Shown: piece by piece, positions 14,959 to 24,518 of the stretch | Position numbering within the stretch: position 1 is the first letter of the stretch | How the letters are laid out: each line of letters begins with the position of its first letter | The notes under the pieces: model-generated | Seen by the model: the letters and a program-made list of their open reading frames with translations, nothing else | The model's database searches: none | What the model was told of the DNA's origin: nothing | Assembly (NCBI RefSeq): GCF_019799925.1 | Contig: NZ_JABGCG010000005.1 | Location: 1-64,000 of the forward strand | DNA: 64,000 bases | Origin: Blastococcus sp. CPCC 205250 | GTDB taxonomy: Bacteria; Actinomycetota; Actinomycetes; Mycobacteriales; Geodermatophilaceae | Reading direction: 5' to 3' | Made by a program: the position numbers and the translations under genes

Positions 14959-15558
14959 ATGGCGTCTCTCGGACAGCGGCTGGCCGGACTCCTGCGCACC
15001 GTGCTGGCACCGGCGGCCCGCCCCGCGCGCGGCCGCGCGACCGGCCGCCCGCGACCCCCGGGCACGGCGCGGCCCGGCCCCCGCCCCGGTCCCCGCCCCG
15101 ACCAACCGGCAGCGGCTCCCCGTCCGGCCGACGCCGCCGCCCGCCGGGTCCGCGACGTGACCGGCGACCCCGGCGACGTCGACCTGGAGTACCGCGCCCG
15201 CGACGACGGCCGGCCCGACCCCGGGGAGGTCGTGTGGGCGTGGGTGCCCTACGACGAGGGCGACGGCAGGGGCAAGGACCGCCCGGTGCTGGTCGTCGGC
15301 CGGCGCGGGCGGTCGCTGCTCGGACTGATGCTCACCAGCAAGGACCACGACCGCGACGCCGCCGACGAGGCCCGCCACGGCCGGGTGTGGATGGACGTCG
15401 GCACGGGCGACTGGGACTCCCGCGGCCGGCCCAGCGAGGTGCGGCTGGACCGCCTGCTGCTCCTGGACCCCGCCGACGTCCGACGGGAGGGCGCCGCCCT
15501 GGGCCGGGCCCTGTTCGACGACGTCGTCGCCGCCGCCCGCCGCACCCAGGGCTGGTGA
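14959..15558 (+). CDS. PemK/MazF-like protein with long N-terminal extension
   Basis: A 199-residue protein. Residues 1-85 are rich in Arg, Pro and Ala and look disordered. Residues about 85-199 match the PemK/MazF fold: PGEVVWAWVPYDEGDGRGKDRPVLVVG, LTSKDHD, and SEVRLDRLLLLDPADV. MazF proteins are ribosome-independent or tRNA/mRNA endoribonucleases, normally about 110 residues and encoded after an antitoxin. Here no antitoxin gene precedes it on the same strand, and the extension is unusual, so a stand-alone enzyme or non-toxin role is possible. ATG 14959 follows TACCGT (14947-14952) by six bases, a leaderless layout. Confidence 0.8.
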   Translation: MASLGQRLAGLLRTVLAPAARPARGRATGRPRPPGTARPGPRPGPRPDQPAAAPRPADAAARRVRDVTGDPGDVDLEYRARDDGRPDPGEVVWAWVPYDEGDGRGKDRPVLVVGRRGRSLLGLMLTSKDHDRDAADEARHGRVWMDVGTGDWDSRGRPSEVRLDRLLLLDPADVRREGAALGRALFDDVVAAARRTQGW

Positions 15559-15568
15559 CGGTCGGCCG

Positions 15569-15997
15569 TCAGGCCGGCCGCGTGGTCAGGCGCCGCTTCG
15601 CCAGCGCGATCGGCACCTGCGCGACGAGCGCGGGCAGCACCCAGGCCAGCGGGTTGCCGGTGGAGGCCACGAGGGCGCCGGTGGTCAGCGCGACGTAGGA
15701 GCCGCCGAGCAGGTGCGGCTGCAGCACCCGCCACCGGGCCCAGCCCCGCCGGCGGGCCGCCGCCCCGGCCAGCGCCAGGGCCGGGGTGAGGACGGCGAAG
15801 GCGACGAGCCAGGCCAGACCCGGCCGGGTCGCCGCCAGCACGGCGCCGCTGGCGGCCACGAGCAGCGCGGACGCCTGGTAGGCCGCGGCGGCCGGGCTCC
15901 CCCGCCGTCCGCGCAGGCGCAGGACGAACCACAGCGGACCGAGCAGCAGCCCGGCCGTGCCGGCGGCGACGTGCAGGGCGAGCAGCGGATCGGTCAC
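15569..15997 (-). CDS. Four-helix membrane protein, unknown function
   Basis: A 142-residue protein with about four transmembrane helices (LLALHVAAGTAGLLLGPLWFV, ALLVAASGAVLAAT, LVAFAVLTPALALAGAA, and a C-terminal pair around LGGSYVALTTGALVAST). A His in the first helix and another in QPHLLGGSYVAL resemble DUF2306-like heme or quinone proteins, but the match is weak. GTG 15997 has no clear ribosome site. It converges with the PemK-like gene, ending 11 bases from its stop. Confidence 0.65.
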   Translation of the reverse strand: MTDPLLALHVAAGTAGLLLGPLWFVLRLRGRRGSPAAAAYQASALLVAASGAVLAATRPGLAWLVAFAVLTPALALAGAAARRRGWARWRVLQPHLLGGSYVALTTGALVASTGNPLAWVLPALVAQVPIALAKRRLTTRPA

Positions 15998-16066
15998 CGG
16001 TCGAGCGTGGCCGCCGGAGCGGCCGCGGCGGCAGTGCCGGGCGTCAGCGACCCGGTGTGACGCCCG

Positions 16067-16339
16067 TCAGCCGGCGGACTCGTCGCGGCCGGACGAGGGC
16101 GCCGAGGTGCCGTTGCGGCCGGACCGCTGCGCCGGCGTGCGCAGGTGGTAGACGCCGGTCTGGCCGGGGAGTTCCTGCAGGTCGTAGCGGCTGACCACCT
16201 TGGGCCCGTCGTGCAGGTGCACGTGCGTCACCGTGGGCAGCGGGTCGCCGTGGCGCGCCGGGCGCACCTCGACGCGGCCGTCGAGGGGACCGCCGACGAA
16301 CAGCAGGACGGTGTCGTCGAGGCACTCCTGCTCGGACAT
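16067..16339 (-). CDS. Small hypothetical protein (90 aa)
   Basis: A 90-residue soluble protein starting at ATG 16339 behind GGAGGGGAG. It contains TVLLFVGGPLDGRVEV and VTHVHLHDGPKVVSRYDL, then YHLRTP and a charged disordered tail. The GGPLDG...Y/H pattern resembles short phage- and plasmid-borne proteins of unknown function seen in actinomycetes. No partners are evident on either side. Confidence 0.7.
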   Translation of the reverse strand: MSEQECLDDTVLLFVGGPLDGRVEVRPARHGDPLPTVTHVHLHDGPKVVSRYDLQELPGQTGVYHLRTPAQRSGRNGTSAPSSGRDESAG

Positions 16340-16459
16340 CCCGCTCCCCTCCGTCGCGTCGGACACCCGGTCGAGGGTAGGCGGAACCGGGCGCGCGAGC
16401 CGCTCCACGGCGTCCGGCCGGTGCGCGAGGGGCCGGTGGGGAGTCCGCGCGCGGGGGGC

Positions 16460-17518
16460 TCAGGTGGAGGGGCGGCGGCGCAGCACCCGGGCGATCAGGG
16501 GCGCCGCCCCGAGCATCACGAACAGCCGCAGCACCTGGACGGCGAGGACGAACGTGGCGTCCGCCCCGCCGTCGGTCGCCGTCGCGAGGACGGCGTACAG
16601 CCCGCCGGGCGTGGTGGCGAGGTAGGCGTCGAGCCGGCTGGCGCCGGTGGCCGCGGACAGCACCAGGCCGAGGCCGGCGCTGGCGAGGACGACGCCGGCG
16701 ATGACGGCGAGCGCGAGCGGCAGTGCGCGGCCGATCGTCCGCAGGCTGGTCCGGTCGAAGTTCAGCCCGACGTTCAGCCCGATGACCACGAAGGCCGCCG
16801 AGCCCAGCAGCGCGGGCACCTCGGCGCCGCCGGACAGGCTCGTCAGGTCCAGGCCGGCGGCCACGGTGAGCGGGCCGAGCAGCGCGGGCACCGGCACGCG
16901 CAGCAGCCGGGCGAGCAGGACCCCGGCGACGGCACAGCCCGCGGTGAACAGCAGGCCGACCGGCCAGCCCGGCGTCCCGTCGTCGGCCGGGGCGCCGCCC
17001 GACCCGGGCGACGCGCCGTAGACCGCCGTCGCGGCCACCGGCATCAGCAGGACGATGAGCAGCACCCGCAGGTACTGCAGGACGGCGACCATCCGGTCGT
17101 CGGCCCCGAGGTCGCGGGCCATCGCGGTGATGCCCGAGGCCCCGCCGGCGATCATCGCGAACGCGCCGGTCACCGGGCTGATGCCCGGCTGCAGCCGCAG
17201 CAGCAGGCCGGCCGCCAGGCTCAGCCCCAGCGTGCCGAGCACCACGAGCAGGACGGGCAGCCAGTCCGCACCCAGCGCGGCGAGGGTGTCGAGGTCGACC
17301 AGGGAGCCGATCGAGACCCCGAGGGTGGCCTGCGCCGCCATGATCCCGGGCCGCGGGAGGACCAGCCGGCTGCTGCCCGCCAGACCCCGGGCCAGCCCCA
17401 CCAGCAGGCCGCCGAAGAGGGCCGCCGAGGGCAGGTCCAGCGCCCCCAGGACGACGGTGGCGACCACCGCCCCGGCCAGCACCGCGGCGAGGTCGCCCCA
17501 CCGCCGCGCTCCGTCCAT
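16460..17518 (-). CDS. AbrB-family (Gdt/putative ammonia monooxygenase) membrane transporter
   Basis: A 352-residue protein with about ten membrane helices in two similar halves, the layout of the AbrB duplication family (not the AbrB DNA-binding protein). Typical segments are LPSAALFGGLLVGL, GIMAAQATLGVSIGSLV, ITGAFAMIAGG-like PVTGAFAMIAGGASGI and LRLFVMLGAAPLIARVL. Family members are annotated as membrane-bound regulators or transporters; the substrate is unsettled. The start is ATG 17518. One copy of a dispersed repeat (17536-17592) lies directly upstream. Confidence 0.85.
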   Translation of the reverse strand: MDGARRWGDLAAVLAGAVVATVVLGALDLPSAALFGGLLVGLARGLAGSSRLVLPRPGIMAAQATLGVSIGSLVDLDTLAALGADWLPVLLVVLGTLGLSLAAGLLLRLQPGISPVTGAFAMIAGGASGITAMARDLGADDRMVAVLQYLRVLLIVLLMPVAATAVYGASPGSGGAPADDGTPGWPVGLLFTAGCAVAGVLLARLLRVPVPALLGPLTVAAGLDLTSLSGGAEVPALLGSAAFVVIGLNVGLNFDRTSLRTIGRALPLALAVIAGVVLASAGLGLVLSAATGASRLDAYLATTPGGLYAVLATATDGGADATFVLAVQVLRLFVMLGAAPLIARVLRRRPST

Positions 17519-17535
17519 CGACGCCAGTCTGCTGT

Positions 17536-17592
17536 GGCCCCGGCCCCGGGGCCCGCCGCGGGCTCGCGAGTGGTGGGGGGCGGCGGGGTCCT
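17536..17592 (+). repeat. Dispersed intergenic repeat, copy A
   Basis: GGCCCC (17536-17541) with GGGGCC (17548-17553) forms a small hairpin, followed by a conserved core containing GGGCTCGCGAG and TGGGGGGCGGCGGGGTCC. The same pattern recurs at 39592-39649 and 46418-46474, always in the same orientation and outside genes. Confidence 0.7.
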
Positions 17593-17595
17593 CCG

Positions 17596-17901
17596 TCAGA
17601 CGCCGGTGATCCGACGGAGCTCGGCGACGTGGGCGTCGAACGCGCGCCGGCCGACCTTCGTCAGCGACAGGCTCGTCCGCTGGCGGGAGGCGATGGTCGC
17701 CTTCTGCACCCTGGCGTACCCCGCCTCCTCCAGCTGCTTCACGTGCTTGGAGAGCACGGAGTCGCTGACGCCGACCTGGTCGCGCACCGCGGCGAACTCC
17801 ATCGTGTCGACCGCCGCGAGCAGCCCGCAGATCTGCAGCCGCGGCGGGGGGTGGATGACCGCGTCGAACTGCGGCGTCGTGCCCGCCGGGGTGGCCGTCA
17901 C
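17596..17901 (-). CDS. Winged-helix transcriptional regulator (MarR/ArsR-like, HTH_34 type)
   Basis: A 101-residue stand-alone DNA-binding domain: FDAVIHPPPRLQICGLLAAVDTMEF, recognition helix region VSDSVLSKHVKQLEEAGYARV, wing RQRTSLSLTKVGRRAFDAH. This matches the small winged-helix proteins related to MarR/ArsR that lack a ligand domain. GTG 17901 overlaps the upstream membrane gene by GTGA, so the two are cotranscribed. The inverted repeat at 18348-18371 near the operon start is the likely binding site. Confidence 0.87.
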   Translation of the reverse strand: MTATPAGTTPQFDAVIHPPPRLQICGLLAAVDTMEFAAVRDQVGVSDSVLSKHVKQLEEAGYARVQKATIASRQRTSLSLTKVGRRAFDAHVAELRRITGV

Positions 17902-18344
17902 AGCGACGTCCGCATCTCGGCGGCGAGCTTGCGGCCCCAGTACCGGCTGAACAGGACGACCGCGAGGCCCAGCACCGCGCCGGCCACGACCATCGCCCAG
18001 TGCTGGTCGAAGCCCTCCGCGAGGACGAACGCGGTCACGAGGACGGGGAGGACGACGGCCATCCAGGCCGCCATGGCGCCCCAGGTGACGTTGACCCAGA
18101 TGCCGGTGATGCGCTTGTAGGCGCCCACGAGGACGCCGAGCCCGAGCAGGAAGACGACCAGCGCCGGGAACGTCACCCACAGCGAGTCGAAGGCGTAGGA
18201 GGACAGGAAACCGAACAGCAGCAGCCCCAGGGTGACGTCGTACCACCACGGCGCGACGGCCCGGTCGGCGAGCGCCACCCGGTCGGCCCGCAGCGCGGCC
18301 AGCTGGGCGGCGGCAGTGTCGCGGTCGATCTCGTTGCTTTCCAT
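17898..18344 (-). CDS. Membrane protein cotranscribed with winged-helix regulator
   Basis: A 148-residue protein. A charged N-terminus (IDRDTAAAQLAALRADRVALADRA) leads into four hydrophobic helices in two pairs (YDVTLGLLLFGFLSSYAF, LVVFLLGLGVLVGAY, AWMAVVLPVLVTAFVLAEGF, MVVAGAVLGLAVVLFSRYWG). Small membrane proteins coupled to HTH_34-type regulators are common in actinomycetes and their role is unknown. ATG 18344 lies four bases from the operator-like repeat and has no strong ribosome site. Confidence 0.75.
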   Translation of the reverse strand: MESNEIDRDTAAAQLAALRADRVALADRAVAPWWYDVTLGLLLFGFLSSYAFDSLWVTFPALVVFLLGLGVLVGAYKRITGIWVNVTWGAMAAWMAVVLPVLVTAFVLAEGFDQHWAMVVAGAVLGLAVVLFSRYWGRKLAAEMRTSL

Positions 18345-18347
18345 GTC

Positions 18348-18371
18348 GGAAAGTCTGCCCCGTCACTTTCC
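18348..18371. promoter_or_regulatory. GGAAAGT/ACTTTCC inverted repeat, probable operator
   Basis: GGAAAGT (18348-18354) and ACTTTCC (18365-18371) form a perfect 7-bp dyad with a ten-base spacer, and another CTTTCC ends at the start codon (18337-18342). It lies immediately upstream of the membrane-protein/regulator pair, so autoregulation is likely. Confidence 0.6.
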
Positions 18372-18431
18372 ACACCGTCAAGTCACGTCCGGCTGTCGGC
18401 GCGCCGCCCGTCCGTGGTGTGATGACGCCGC

Positions 18432-18590
18432 CACAACGACGGCAGTGGAGGAAGCCCGGTGAGACTCCGGCGCGGTCCCGCCACTGTGACCGGGGAGTCC
18501 GACCCCATGCATGCCACTGCTCTCCGGAGCGGGAAGGCAGGGGCCGGGCGTCGATCCGGGAGCCAGGAGACTCCCGCCGTCGTCCCTGCC
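18432..18590 (+). promoter_or_regulatory. Cobalamin riboswitch
   Basis: The conserved core GGAAGCCCGGTGAGACTCCGG with GCGGTCCCGCCACTGTGAC (about 18449-18490) and the 3' B12 box GCCAGGAGACTC (18562-18573) match the adenosylcobalamin aptamer. P1 can form between 18436-18443 and 18576-18583. The 70 bases after it, up to GTG 18661, must hold the expression platform; a CTCC-GGG/CCC-GGGGAG hairpin is possible at 18592-18616. Binding of coenzyme B12 is expected to shut off the operon that follows. Confidence 0.93.
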
Positions 18591-18660
18591 ACCTCCGGGC
18601 GTGGACACCCGGGGAGAGGACGAGTGCCGTGCTCTCGGGTGCCCTGCGCCGCCGCACCGC

Positions 18661-20754
18661 GTGACCTACCCCTTCTCCGCCGTCGTCGGCATGGCCGACA
18701 TGCGCCTGGCGCTGCTGCTCAACGCTGTCTCCCCCGCGATCGGCGGGGTGCTCGTGCGGGGCGAGAAGGGCACCGCGAAGTCCACGGCGGTGCGCGCGCT
18801 GACCGCCGTGCTGCCGCCGGTCGCGGTCGTCGCCGGCTGCCGCTTCGCCTGCGACCCGGCCGCCCCTGACCCGGCCTGCCCCGACGGCCCGCACGACGCC
18901 GGCGCCCCGGCCGCCGCTCGCCCGGCCCGGCTGGTCGAGCTCCCGGTCGGCGCCTCGGAGGACCGCGTCGTCGGTTCCCTGGACCTCGAGCGGGCGCTGA
19001 CCGAGGGCGTCAAGGCGTTCGAGCCGGGGCTGCTGGCCGCCGCCCACCGCGGCGTCCTCTACGTCGACGAGGTCAACCTGCTGCACGACCACCTGGTCGA
19101 CCTGCTGCTCGACGCCGCCGCCATGGGCACCGCCTACGTGGAGCGCGAGGGCGTCTCGGTGCGGCACGCCGCCCGCTTCCTGCTGGTCGGCACCATGAAC
19201 CCCGAGGAGGGCGAGCTGCGCCCGCAGCTGCTCGACCGGTTCGGGCTGACCGTCGAGGTGGCGGCCCCGCGCGACCCCGCCGAGCGCGCCGAGGTGGTCC
19301 GCCGGCGCTTCGCCGCCGACGCCGACCCGGAGGGTTTCGCCGCCACCTGGGCCGGCGAGGAGTCTGCCCTCGCCACGCGCATCGCCGGGGCACGCGCCCG
19401 GCTGCCGCACGTCGTCCTGGGGGACGCCGCGCTGCGCCAGGTCACCGGCGTCTGCGCCGCCTTCGACGTCGACGGCCTGCGCGCCGACCTGGTGACCGCC
19501 CGCGCCGCCATCGCGCACGCCGCCTGGAGCGGGCGGGAGGAGGTCACCGAGGACGACGTCCGCGTCGCCGCCCGGCTGGCCCTGCCGCACCGCCGGCGGC
19601 GCAACCCCTTCGACGCCCCGGGCCTGGACGACGAGACGCTGGACCAGGCGCTCGCCGACGCCCGCCCCGAGGAGCCCACCGACCCCGACCCCACCGACCC
19701 CGGACCCGGCGGCGACGACGGCCCGGCTCCCGACGGCGGCCCCGACGCCAGCAGCCCCGAGGGCGGCGGACCCCGGGGTGGGGCTCCCGACGGCGGCCCC
19801 GACGGCGGTGGCCCTCCCCCGGCGGCCGCCGGAGGCGCCGGGGACGGGGGCGCCGCGGCGCAGGAGCCGTCACCGGACGACGCCGCCGCCCCGGGGAGTG
19901 CTCCCGGCAGCGCCCCGGAGCGGGCCGCCGCCGCACCCGCCGACCCGTTCCGCACCCGCCGGCTCGAGGTCCCGGGCATCGGCGCCGGTGCGGCCGGCCG
20001 GCGGTCGCGGGCGCGGTCCGAGCGCGGCCGCGTGGTCGGCTCGACCCGCCCGGCCGGCCCGGTCACCCGCCTGCACCTGGTCGACACCGTCGTCGCCGCC
20101 GCGCCGCACCAGCGCGCCCGCGGCCGCTCCGGCCCGGCCCTGCGGCTGGCCCGCGAGGACCTGCGCCAGGCCACCCTCGAGGGCCGCGAGGGCAACCTCG
20201 TCCTCTTCGTCGTCGACGCCAGCGGCTCCATGGGCTCCCGGGCCCGCATGGGCGCGGTCAAGGGCGCCGTCCTCTCCCTGCTGCTCGACGCCTACCAGCG
20301 CCGGGACAAGGTCGGGCTGGTCACCTTCCGCGGCGGGGACGCCGAGCTCGCCCTGCCGCCCACCTGGTCGGTCGAGGCCGCCGCCGCCCGGCTGCGCGAC
20401 CTGCCCACCGGCGGGCGCACCCCGCTGGCGGCCGGGCTGCTGCGCGCGCACGAGGTGCTGCGCGTCGAGCGGGTGCGCGAGCCGCAGCGCCGGGCCCTGC
20501 TCGTCGTGGTCACCGACGGGCGGGCCACCGGGGCACGCGGCACCGACGCCCTCGGGCAGTCGCGGGCCGCCGCCGGGCTGCTGTCCGCGGCGGGCACGGC
20601 GAGCGTCGTCGTCGACTGCGAGTCCGGGCCGGTGCGCCTCGGACTGGCCGCGCAGCTGGGCGTCGCGCTCGGCGCGCAGACGCTGCGGCTGGAGCAGCTC
20701 GCGGCCGAGACACTGGCCGGCACCGTCCGCGCCGTGCGAGAGGCGGCCGCCTGA
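18661..20754 (+). CDS. Magnesium/cobalt chelatase subunit, AAA+ and VWA fused
   Basis: A 697-residue protein combining a BchI-type AAA+ domain and a BchD-type VWA domain. Walker A is GEKGTAKST, Walker B is LYVDEVNLL, with sensor segment [21 protein letters not shown] Pro/Gly/Asp-rich linker covers roughly 330-450. The [16 protein letters not shown] lies near 520. Such fusions act as the motor subunits for CobN in aerobic-type cobalt insertion; no cobN is in this window. GTG 18661 was chosen because homologues begin just before YPFSAVVG; there is no good ribosome site, and GTG 18601 is an in-frame alternative. First gene after the B12 riboswitch. Confidence 0.9.
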   Translation: MTYPFSAVVGMADMRLALLLNAVSPAIGGVLVRGEKGTAKSTAVRALTAVLPPVAVVAGCRFACDPAAPDPACPDGPHDAGAPAAARPARLVELPVGASEDRVVGSLDLERALTEGVKAFEPGLLAAAHRGVLYVDEVNLLHDHLVDLLLDAAAMGTAYVEREGVSVRHAARFLLVGTMNPEEGELRPQLLDRFGLTVEVAAPRDPAERAEVVRRRFAADADPEGFAATWAGEESALATRIAGARARLPHVVLGDAALRQVTGVCAAFDVDGLRADLVTARAAIAHAAWSGREEVTEDDVRVAARLALPHRRRRNPFDAPGLDDETLDQALADARPEEPTDPDPTDPGPGGDDGPAPDGGPDASSPEGGGPRGGAPDGGPDGGGPPPAAAGGAGDGGAAAQEPSPDDAAAPGSAPGSAPERAAAAPADPFRTRRLEVPGIGAGAAGRRSRARSERGRVVGSTRPAGPVTRLHLVDTVVAAAPHQRARGRSGPALRLAREDLRQATLEGREGNLVLFVVDASGSMGSRARMGAVKGAVLSLLLDAYQRRDKVGLVTFRGGDAELALPPTWSVEAAAARLRDLPTGGRTPLAAGLLRAHEVLRVERVREPQRRALLVVVTDGRATGARGTDALGQSRAAAGLLSAAGTASVVVDCESGPVRLGLAAQLGVALGAQTLRLEQLAAETLAGTVRAVREAAA

Positions 20755-21368
20755 TGCCGCAGGGGAAGGTCGAGGTCGTCCCCGACGACGGCCTGACCAC
20801 GCGCCAGCGGCGCAACCGGCCGCTGCTCGTCGTGCACACCGGCGAGATGAAGGGCAAGTCCACCGCCGCGTTCGGCATGGCCATGCGGGCGTGGAACCAG
20901 GGCTGGTCGATCGCGGTCTACCAGTTCGTCAAGAGCGCCAAGTGGCGGGTCGGCGAGGAGAACGCGCTCACCGCCCTCGGCCGGGTGCACGAGCAGACCG
21001 GCGAGGGCGGCCCGGTCGTCTGGCACAAGATGGGCAGCGGTTGGAGCTGGTCGCGCCGGCAGGGCAGCGAGGTCGACCACGCCGCCGATGCCGCCGAGGG
21101 GTGGGCGCAGATCAAGCGCGACCTCGCCGCCGAGGCACACCGCTTCTACGTGCTCGACGAGTTCACCTACCCGCTGAAGTGGGGCTGGGTGGACGTCGAC
21201 GACGTGGTGCGGACGCTGACGGACCGGCCCGGCACCCAGCACGTCGTGATCACCGGGCGGGACGCGCACCCGGCACTCGTCGCCGCGGCCGACCTCGTCG
21301 TCGAGATGACCAAGGTCAAGCACCCGATGGACGCCGGCCAGAAGGGCCAGCGGGGGATCGAGTGGTGA
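20754..21368 (+). CDS. cobO: Cob(I)yrinic acid a,c-diamide adenosyltransferase
   Basis: A 204-residue CobO/CobA(Salmonella)-type P-loop enzyme that adenosylates the corrin cobalt. The ATP motif is GEMKGKSTAA near residues 29-37, followed by FGMAMRAWNQGWSIAVYQF, then YVLDEFTYPLKWGW and the terminal EMTKVKHPMDAGQKGQRGIEW that is diagnostic of the family. TGATG overlap (one base) with the chelatase gene indicates coupled translation. Confidence 0.96.
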   Translation: MPQGKVEVVPDDGLTTRQRRNRPLLVVHTGEMKGKSTAAFGMAMRAWNQGWSIAVYQFVKSAKWRVGEENALTALGRVHEQTGEGGPVVWHKMGSGWSWSRRQGSEVDHAADAAEGWAQIKRDLAAEAHRFYVLDEFTYPLKWGWVDVDDVVRTLTDRPGTQHVVITGRDAHPALVAAADLVVEMTKVKHPMDAGQKGQRGIEW

Positions 21369-21384
21369 CCGGCGGGGTGGGCGG

Positions 21385-22800
21385 GTGACCAGCGCAGCGC
21401 CGCGCATCGTCGTCGCCGCGCCGACCAGCGGGGCGGGCAAGACGTCGGTGACCACCGGCCTGGTCGCCGCGCTCACCGCCCGCGGGCTGACCGTCTCCCC
21501 GCACAAGGTCGGCCCCGACTACATCGACCCCGGCTACGCCGGCCTGGCCGCCGGGCGCCCCGGCCGCAACCTCGACCCCTGGCTGGTCGGCGAGGAGCGG
21601 ATCGCCCCGCTGTTCCTGCACGGCTCCCGGGGCGCCGACGTCGCCGTCGTCGAGGGCGTCATGGGCCTGTTCGACGGCGCCAGCCACCCGCACGTCGCGC
21701 CCGGCTTCGGCTCGACCGCGTACGTGGCCGGGCTGCTGCGGGCGCCAGTCGTGCTCGTGGTCGACGCAAGCGCGCAGGCCCAGAGCGTCGCCGCGCTGGT
21801 GCACGGCTTCGCCACGTTCGACCCGACCGTGCGGCTGGGCGGCGTGGTGCTCAACCGGGTCGGCAGCCCCCGGCACGAGGCGATCCTGCGCGAGGCCCTG
21901 GAGGCCTCGGGCGTGCCGGTGCTGGGCGCGGTCCCCCGCACCGACGCCGTCGGCACCCCGTCGCGGCACCTCGGGCTGGTGCCGGCCGCCGAGCGGTCGG
22001 CCGAGGCGCTGGCCACGGTGCACCGGCTCGGCGAGGTCGTCGCGGCCGCGGTGGACCTCGACGCGGTCCTGGCCCTGGCCCGCACCGCGCCGGAGCTGGA
22101 CGCCACCCCCTGGGACCCGGCCGCCGAGGTCGACGTCGTCCCCGGCCGGCCGCGCATCGCCGTCGCCGGCGGCCCGGCGTTCACCTTCGGCTACGCGGAG
22201 AACGCCGAGCTGCTGGCCGCGGCCGGGGCGGAGGTGGTGACGGTCGACCCGCTGCGCGACGAGGCGCTGCCGCCGGGCACCGCCGGGCTCGTGGTCGGCG
22301 GCGGCTTCCCCGAGGTGTACGCCGCGGAGCTGTCGGCCAACGCCGCCCTGCGCGCCGACGTCGCCGCGCACGCCGCCCGCGGCCTGCCGGTCGCCGCCGA
22401 GTGCGCCGGGCTGCTCTACCTCGCTCGCGAGCTCGACGGGCACCCGATGTGCGGCGTCCTGGACGCCACGGCCGCGATGTCGCCGCGGCTGACGCTGGGC
22501 TACCGCGCCGCCGTCGCCCCCACCGACTCGGTGCTGGCGGCCGCCGGCACGCGGGTGCGCGGGCACGAGTTCCACCGGACGACGGCGACCCCGGGCTCCG
22601 GCGCGGCGCCCGCCTGGCAGTGGTCGGGTCCGGCCGGCGCGACCGCCGAGGGCTTCGCCCAGGGGTCGGTGCACGCCTCCTACCTGCACCTGCACTGGGC
22701 CGGCAGCCCGCAGCTCGCCGCCCGGTTCGTCTCCTCCTGCGCGGCCGCCCAGATCACCACGGGCACGATCGACCGATCGGAGCAGCATGCACATCGCTGA
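21385..22800 (+). CDS. cobB: Cobyrinic acid a,c-diamide synthase
   Basis: A 471-residue glutamine-dependent amidotransferase of the CobB/CbiA family. The N-terminal ATP part has [41 protein letters not shown] and [15 protein letters not shown]. The C-terminal GATase domain has [21 protein letters not shown] (nucleophilic Cys) and YLHLHW. It amidates the a and c carboxylates of cobyrinic acid. GTG 21385 follows cobO by 16 bases; the end overlaps cbiM by 14 bases. Confidence 0.95.
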   Translation: MTSAAPRIVVAAPTSGAGKTSVTTGLVAALTARGLTVSPHKVGPDYIDPGYAGLAAGRPGRNLDPWLVGEERIAPLFLHGSRGADVAVVEGVMGLFDGASHPHVAPGFGSTAYVAGLLRAPVVLVVDASAQAQSVAALVHGFATFDPTVRLGGVVLNRVGSPRHEAILREALEASGVPVLGAVPRTDAVGTPSRHLGLVPAAERSAEALATVHRLGEVVAAAVDLDAVLALARTAPELDATPWDPAAEVDVVPGRPRIAVAGGPAFTFGYAENAELLAAAGAEVVTVDPLRDEALPPGTAGLVVGGGFPEVYAAELSANAALRADVAAHAARGLPVAAECAGLLYLARELDGHPMCGVLDATAAMSPRLTLGYRAAVAPTDSVLAAAGTRVRGHEFHRTTATPGSGAAPAWQWSGPAGATAEGFAQGSVHASYLHLHWAGSPQLAARFVSSCAAAQITTGTIDRSEQHAHR

Positions 22801-23482
22801 GGGGTTCCTGCCGCCGCTGCACGCCGTCGGCTGGACCGTCGCCGCCGCGCCGTTCGTCGTCCACGGCGCCCGCGCGGTCGCGAAGGAGGTGCGCGAGCGC
22901 CCGGAGAACACGCTGCTGCTCGGGGCGGCGGGCGCGTTCACGTTCGTGCTCAGCGCGATCAAGCTGCCCTCGGTCACCGGCAGCTCGAGCCACCCGACCG
23001 GCACCGGCGCCGGTGCGGTGCTGTTCCGGCCGCCGGTGATGGCCCTGCTCGGCACCGTGGTCCTGCTGTTCCAGGCGCTGCTGCTGGCCCACGGCGGGCT
23101 CACCACGCTGGGCGCCAACGCCTTCGCGTTCGCCGTCGTCGGGCCGTGGGCCGGGTACGCGGCCTACCGGCTGACCCGCGCCTGCGGCGGCGGGCTGCTG
23201 CCCGGGGTGTTCGTCGCGCTGGTCGTCGCCGACCTGGCCACCTACCTGACGACGTCGGTGCAGCTGGCGCTCGCCTTCCCTGACGCCGGCAGCGGCCTGG
23301 CCGGCGCCCTGGTCAAGTTCCTCGGCGTCTTCGCCGTCACCCAGATCCCGCTGGCGATCGGCGAGGGCCTGCTCGGGGTGCTGCTGTTCCGGGTGCTCAC
23401 CGTCAACGCCCGGCCCGAGCTCGAGCGGCTGGGCCTGCTGCGGCCCGTCGCCGAGCCGACGGCACAGGAGGAGGTCCGATGA
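22787..23482 (+). CDS. cbiM: Cobalt ECF transporter permease/substrate-binding component CbiM
   Basis: A 231-residue polytopic membrane protein starting [10 protein letters not shown], whose N-terminal His2 helps bind cobalt in the S component CbiM. The [12 protein letters not shown] loop and [14 protein letters not shown] are family hallmarks, and about seven helices follow. The ATG at 22787 has GGAG upstream and lies within the cobB 3' end. It forms a Co2+ ECF transporter with the next three genes. Confidence 0.95.
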   Translation: MHIAEGFLPPLHAVGWTVAAAPFVVHGARAVAKEVRERPENTLLLGAAGAFTFVLSAIKLPSVTGSSSHPTGTGAGAVLFRPPVMALLGTVVLLFQALLLAHGGLTTLGANAFAFAVVGPWAGYAAYRLTRACGGGLLPGVFVALVVADLATYLTTSVQLALAFPDAGSGLAGALVKFLGVFAVTQIPLAIGEGLLGVLLFRVLTVNARPELERLGLLRPVAEPTAQEEVR

Positions 23483-23787
23483 GCCGCCGCACGCTGGTCA
23501 CCGTCGTGCTGGTGCTCGGGGTGGTCGCGCTGTTCGCCGTCCCGCTGCTGCTCGACGGCGGCACGTCGGAGTTCGCCGGCGCCGACAGCCAGGCCACCGA
23601 GGCGATCGAGGAGACCGGCTACACGCCCTGGTTCGAGTCGCTGTTCTCGCCGTCGTCGTCGGAGGTCGAGTCCGGGCTGTTCGCGCTGCAGGCCGCGCTC
23701 GGCGGCGGCGTCCTCGGCTACGTGGTCGGCCGGCTGCGCGGCCGGCGGGCGGCGGCGCGCGCTCCGGAACCCGCCGAGAACCCGTGA
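23479..23787 (+). CDS. cbiN: Cobalt transport protein CbiN
   Basis: A 102-residue protein with two membrane helices flanking an extracytoplasmic loop ([30 protein letters not shown]), typical of the small accessory CbiN. The GADSQA and PWF elements are conserved in the family. It overlaps cbiM by ATGA. CbiN loads metal into the CbiM binding site. Confidence 0.93.
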   Translation: MSRRTLVTVVLVLGVVALFAVPLLLDGGTSEFAGADSQATEAIEETGYTPWFESLFSPSSSEVESGLFALQAALGGGVLGYVVGRLRGRRAAARAPEPAENP

Positions 23788-24518
23788 GCGGGCTCGCCGT
23801 CGACGACGCCGCCTGGGCCAGTGCCTGGCGGCGCCGCTCCCCCGGCGACAAGCTGCTGCTCTGCCTCGGCCTCGTCGTCTGCGCGCTGGTGCTGCCGGCC
23901 TGGCCGGGCAGCGTGCTGGTCGCCGCGGTCGCCGTCGGGCTGGCCCTGGGGCCGGCGCGGGTGCCGGCGCGGACCTTCGGCCGCGCCGTGCGCTGGCCGC
24001 TGGCGTTCGTCGCCGTGGGCGCCCTGACCGCGGTGGTCTCCGTGGACGGCGGCCTCGGCTGGGCACCCGACGCCGCGGCCCGCGCCGGCTCGCTGGTCGG
24101 GCACTCCCTCGGCGGGGGCGCCGCGGTGCTCCTGCTGGCCACCACGACGCCGATGGCCGACCTGCTGCCCGCGCTGCGCCGACTGCGGGTGCCGGCGGCC
24201 GTGGTCGAGGTCGCCGGCGTGACCTACCGGCTGCTGTTCGTGCTGCTGGAGAGCCTGTCCACGATCCGCGAGGCGCAGACCGCGCGGATGGGCCACTCCA
24301 CCTGGCGCCGCTCCTGGCGCTCCTCCGGCCTGCTCGCCGCCGCGGTGCTCACCCGCTCCTGGGACCGCGCCCGCCGGATGCAGGAGGGGCTGGCCGGACG
24401 CGGCCTGGAGACCGGCCTGCGGGTGCTGCCGGAGGTGCTGCCGTCGTCCCGGCTGTTCCTGGCGGCGACGGGGGCCGGCCTGGCCGGCATCGTCTCGGCG
24501 TCGCTGGTGGTGGCATGA
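23784..24518 (+). CDS. cbiQ: Cobalt ECF transporter T component CbiQ
   Basis: A 244-residue energy-coupling membrane protein. N-terminal helices ([30 protein letters not shown]) are followed by the cytoplasmic coupling region with [11 protein letters not shown] and [16 protein letters not shown], where the ARR(M)QEGLxGRG signature contacts the ATPase. GTGA overlap with cbiN and ATGA overlap with cbiO. Confidence 0.93.
   Translation: MSGLAVDDAAWASAWRRRSPGDKLLLCLGLVVCALVLPAWPGSVLVAAVAVGLALGPARVPARTFGRAVRWPLAFVAVGALTAVVSVDGGLGWAPDAAARAGSLVGHSLGGGAAVLLLATTTPMADLLPALRRLRVPAAVVEVAGVTYRLLFVLLESLSTIREAQTARMGHSTWRRSWRSSGLLAAAVLTRSWDRARRMQEGLAGRGLETGLRVLPEVLPSSRLFLAATGAGLAGIVSASLVVA

Noticed and set aside
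15060..15130. Pro/Arg-rich stretch as evidence of a frameshift in the PemK-like gene
   Set aside because: The frame stays open with normal GC3 bias from ATG 14959 and a leaderless promoter precedes it, so it is read as a real extension.
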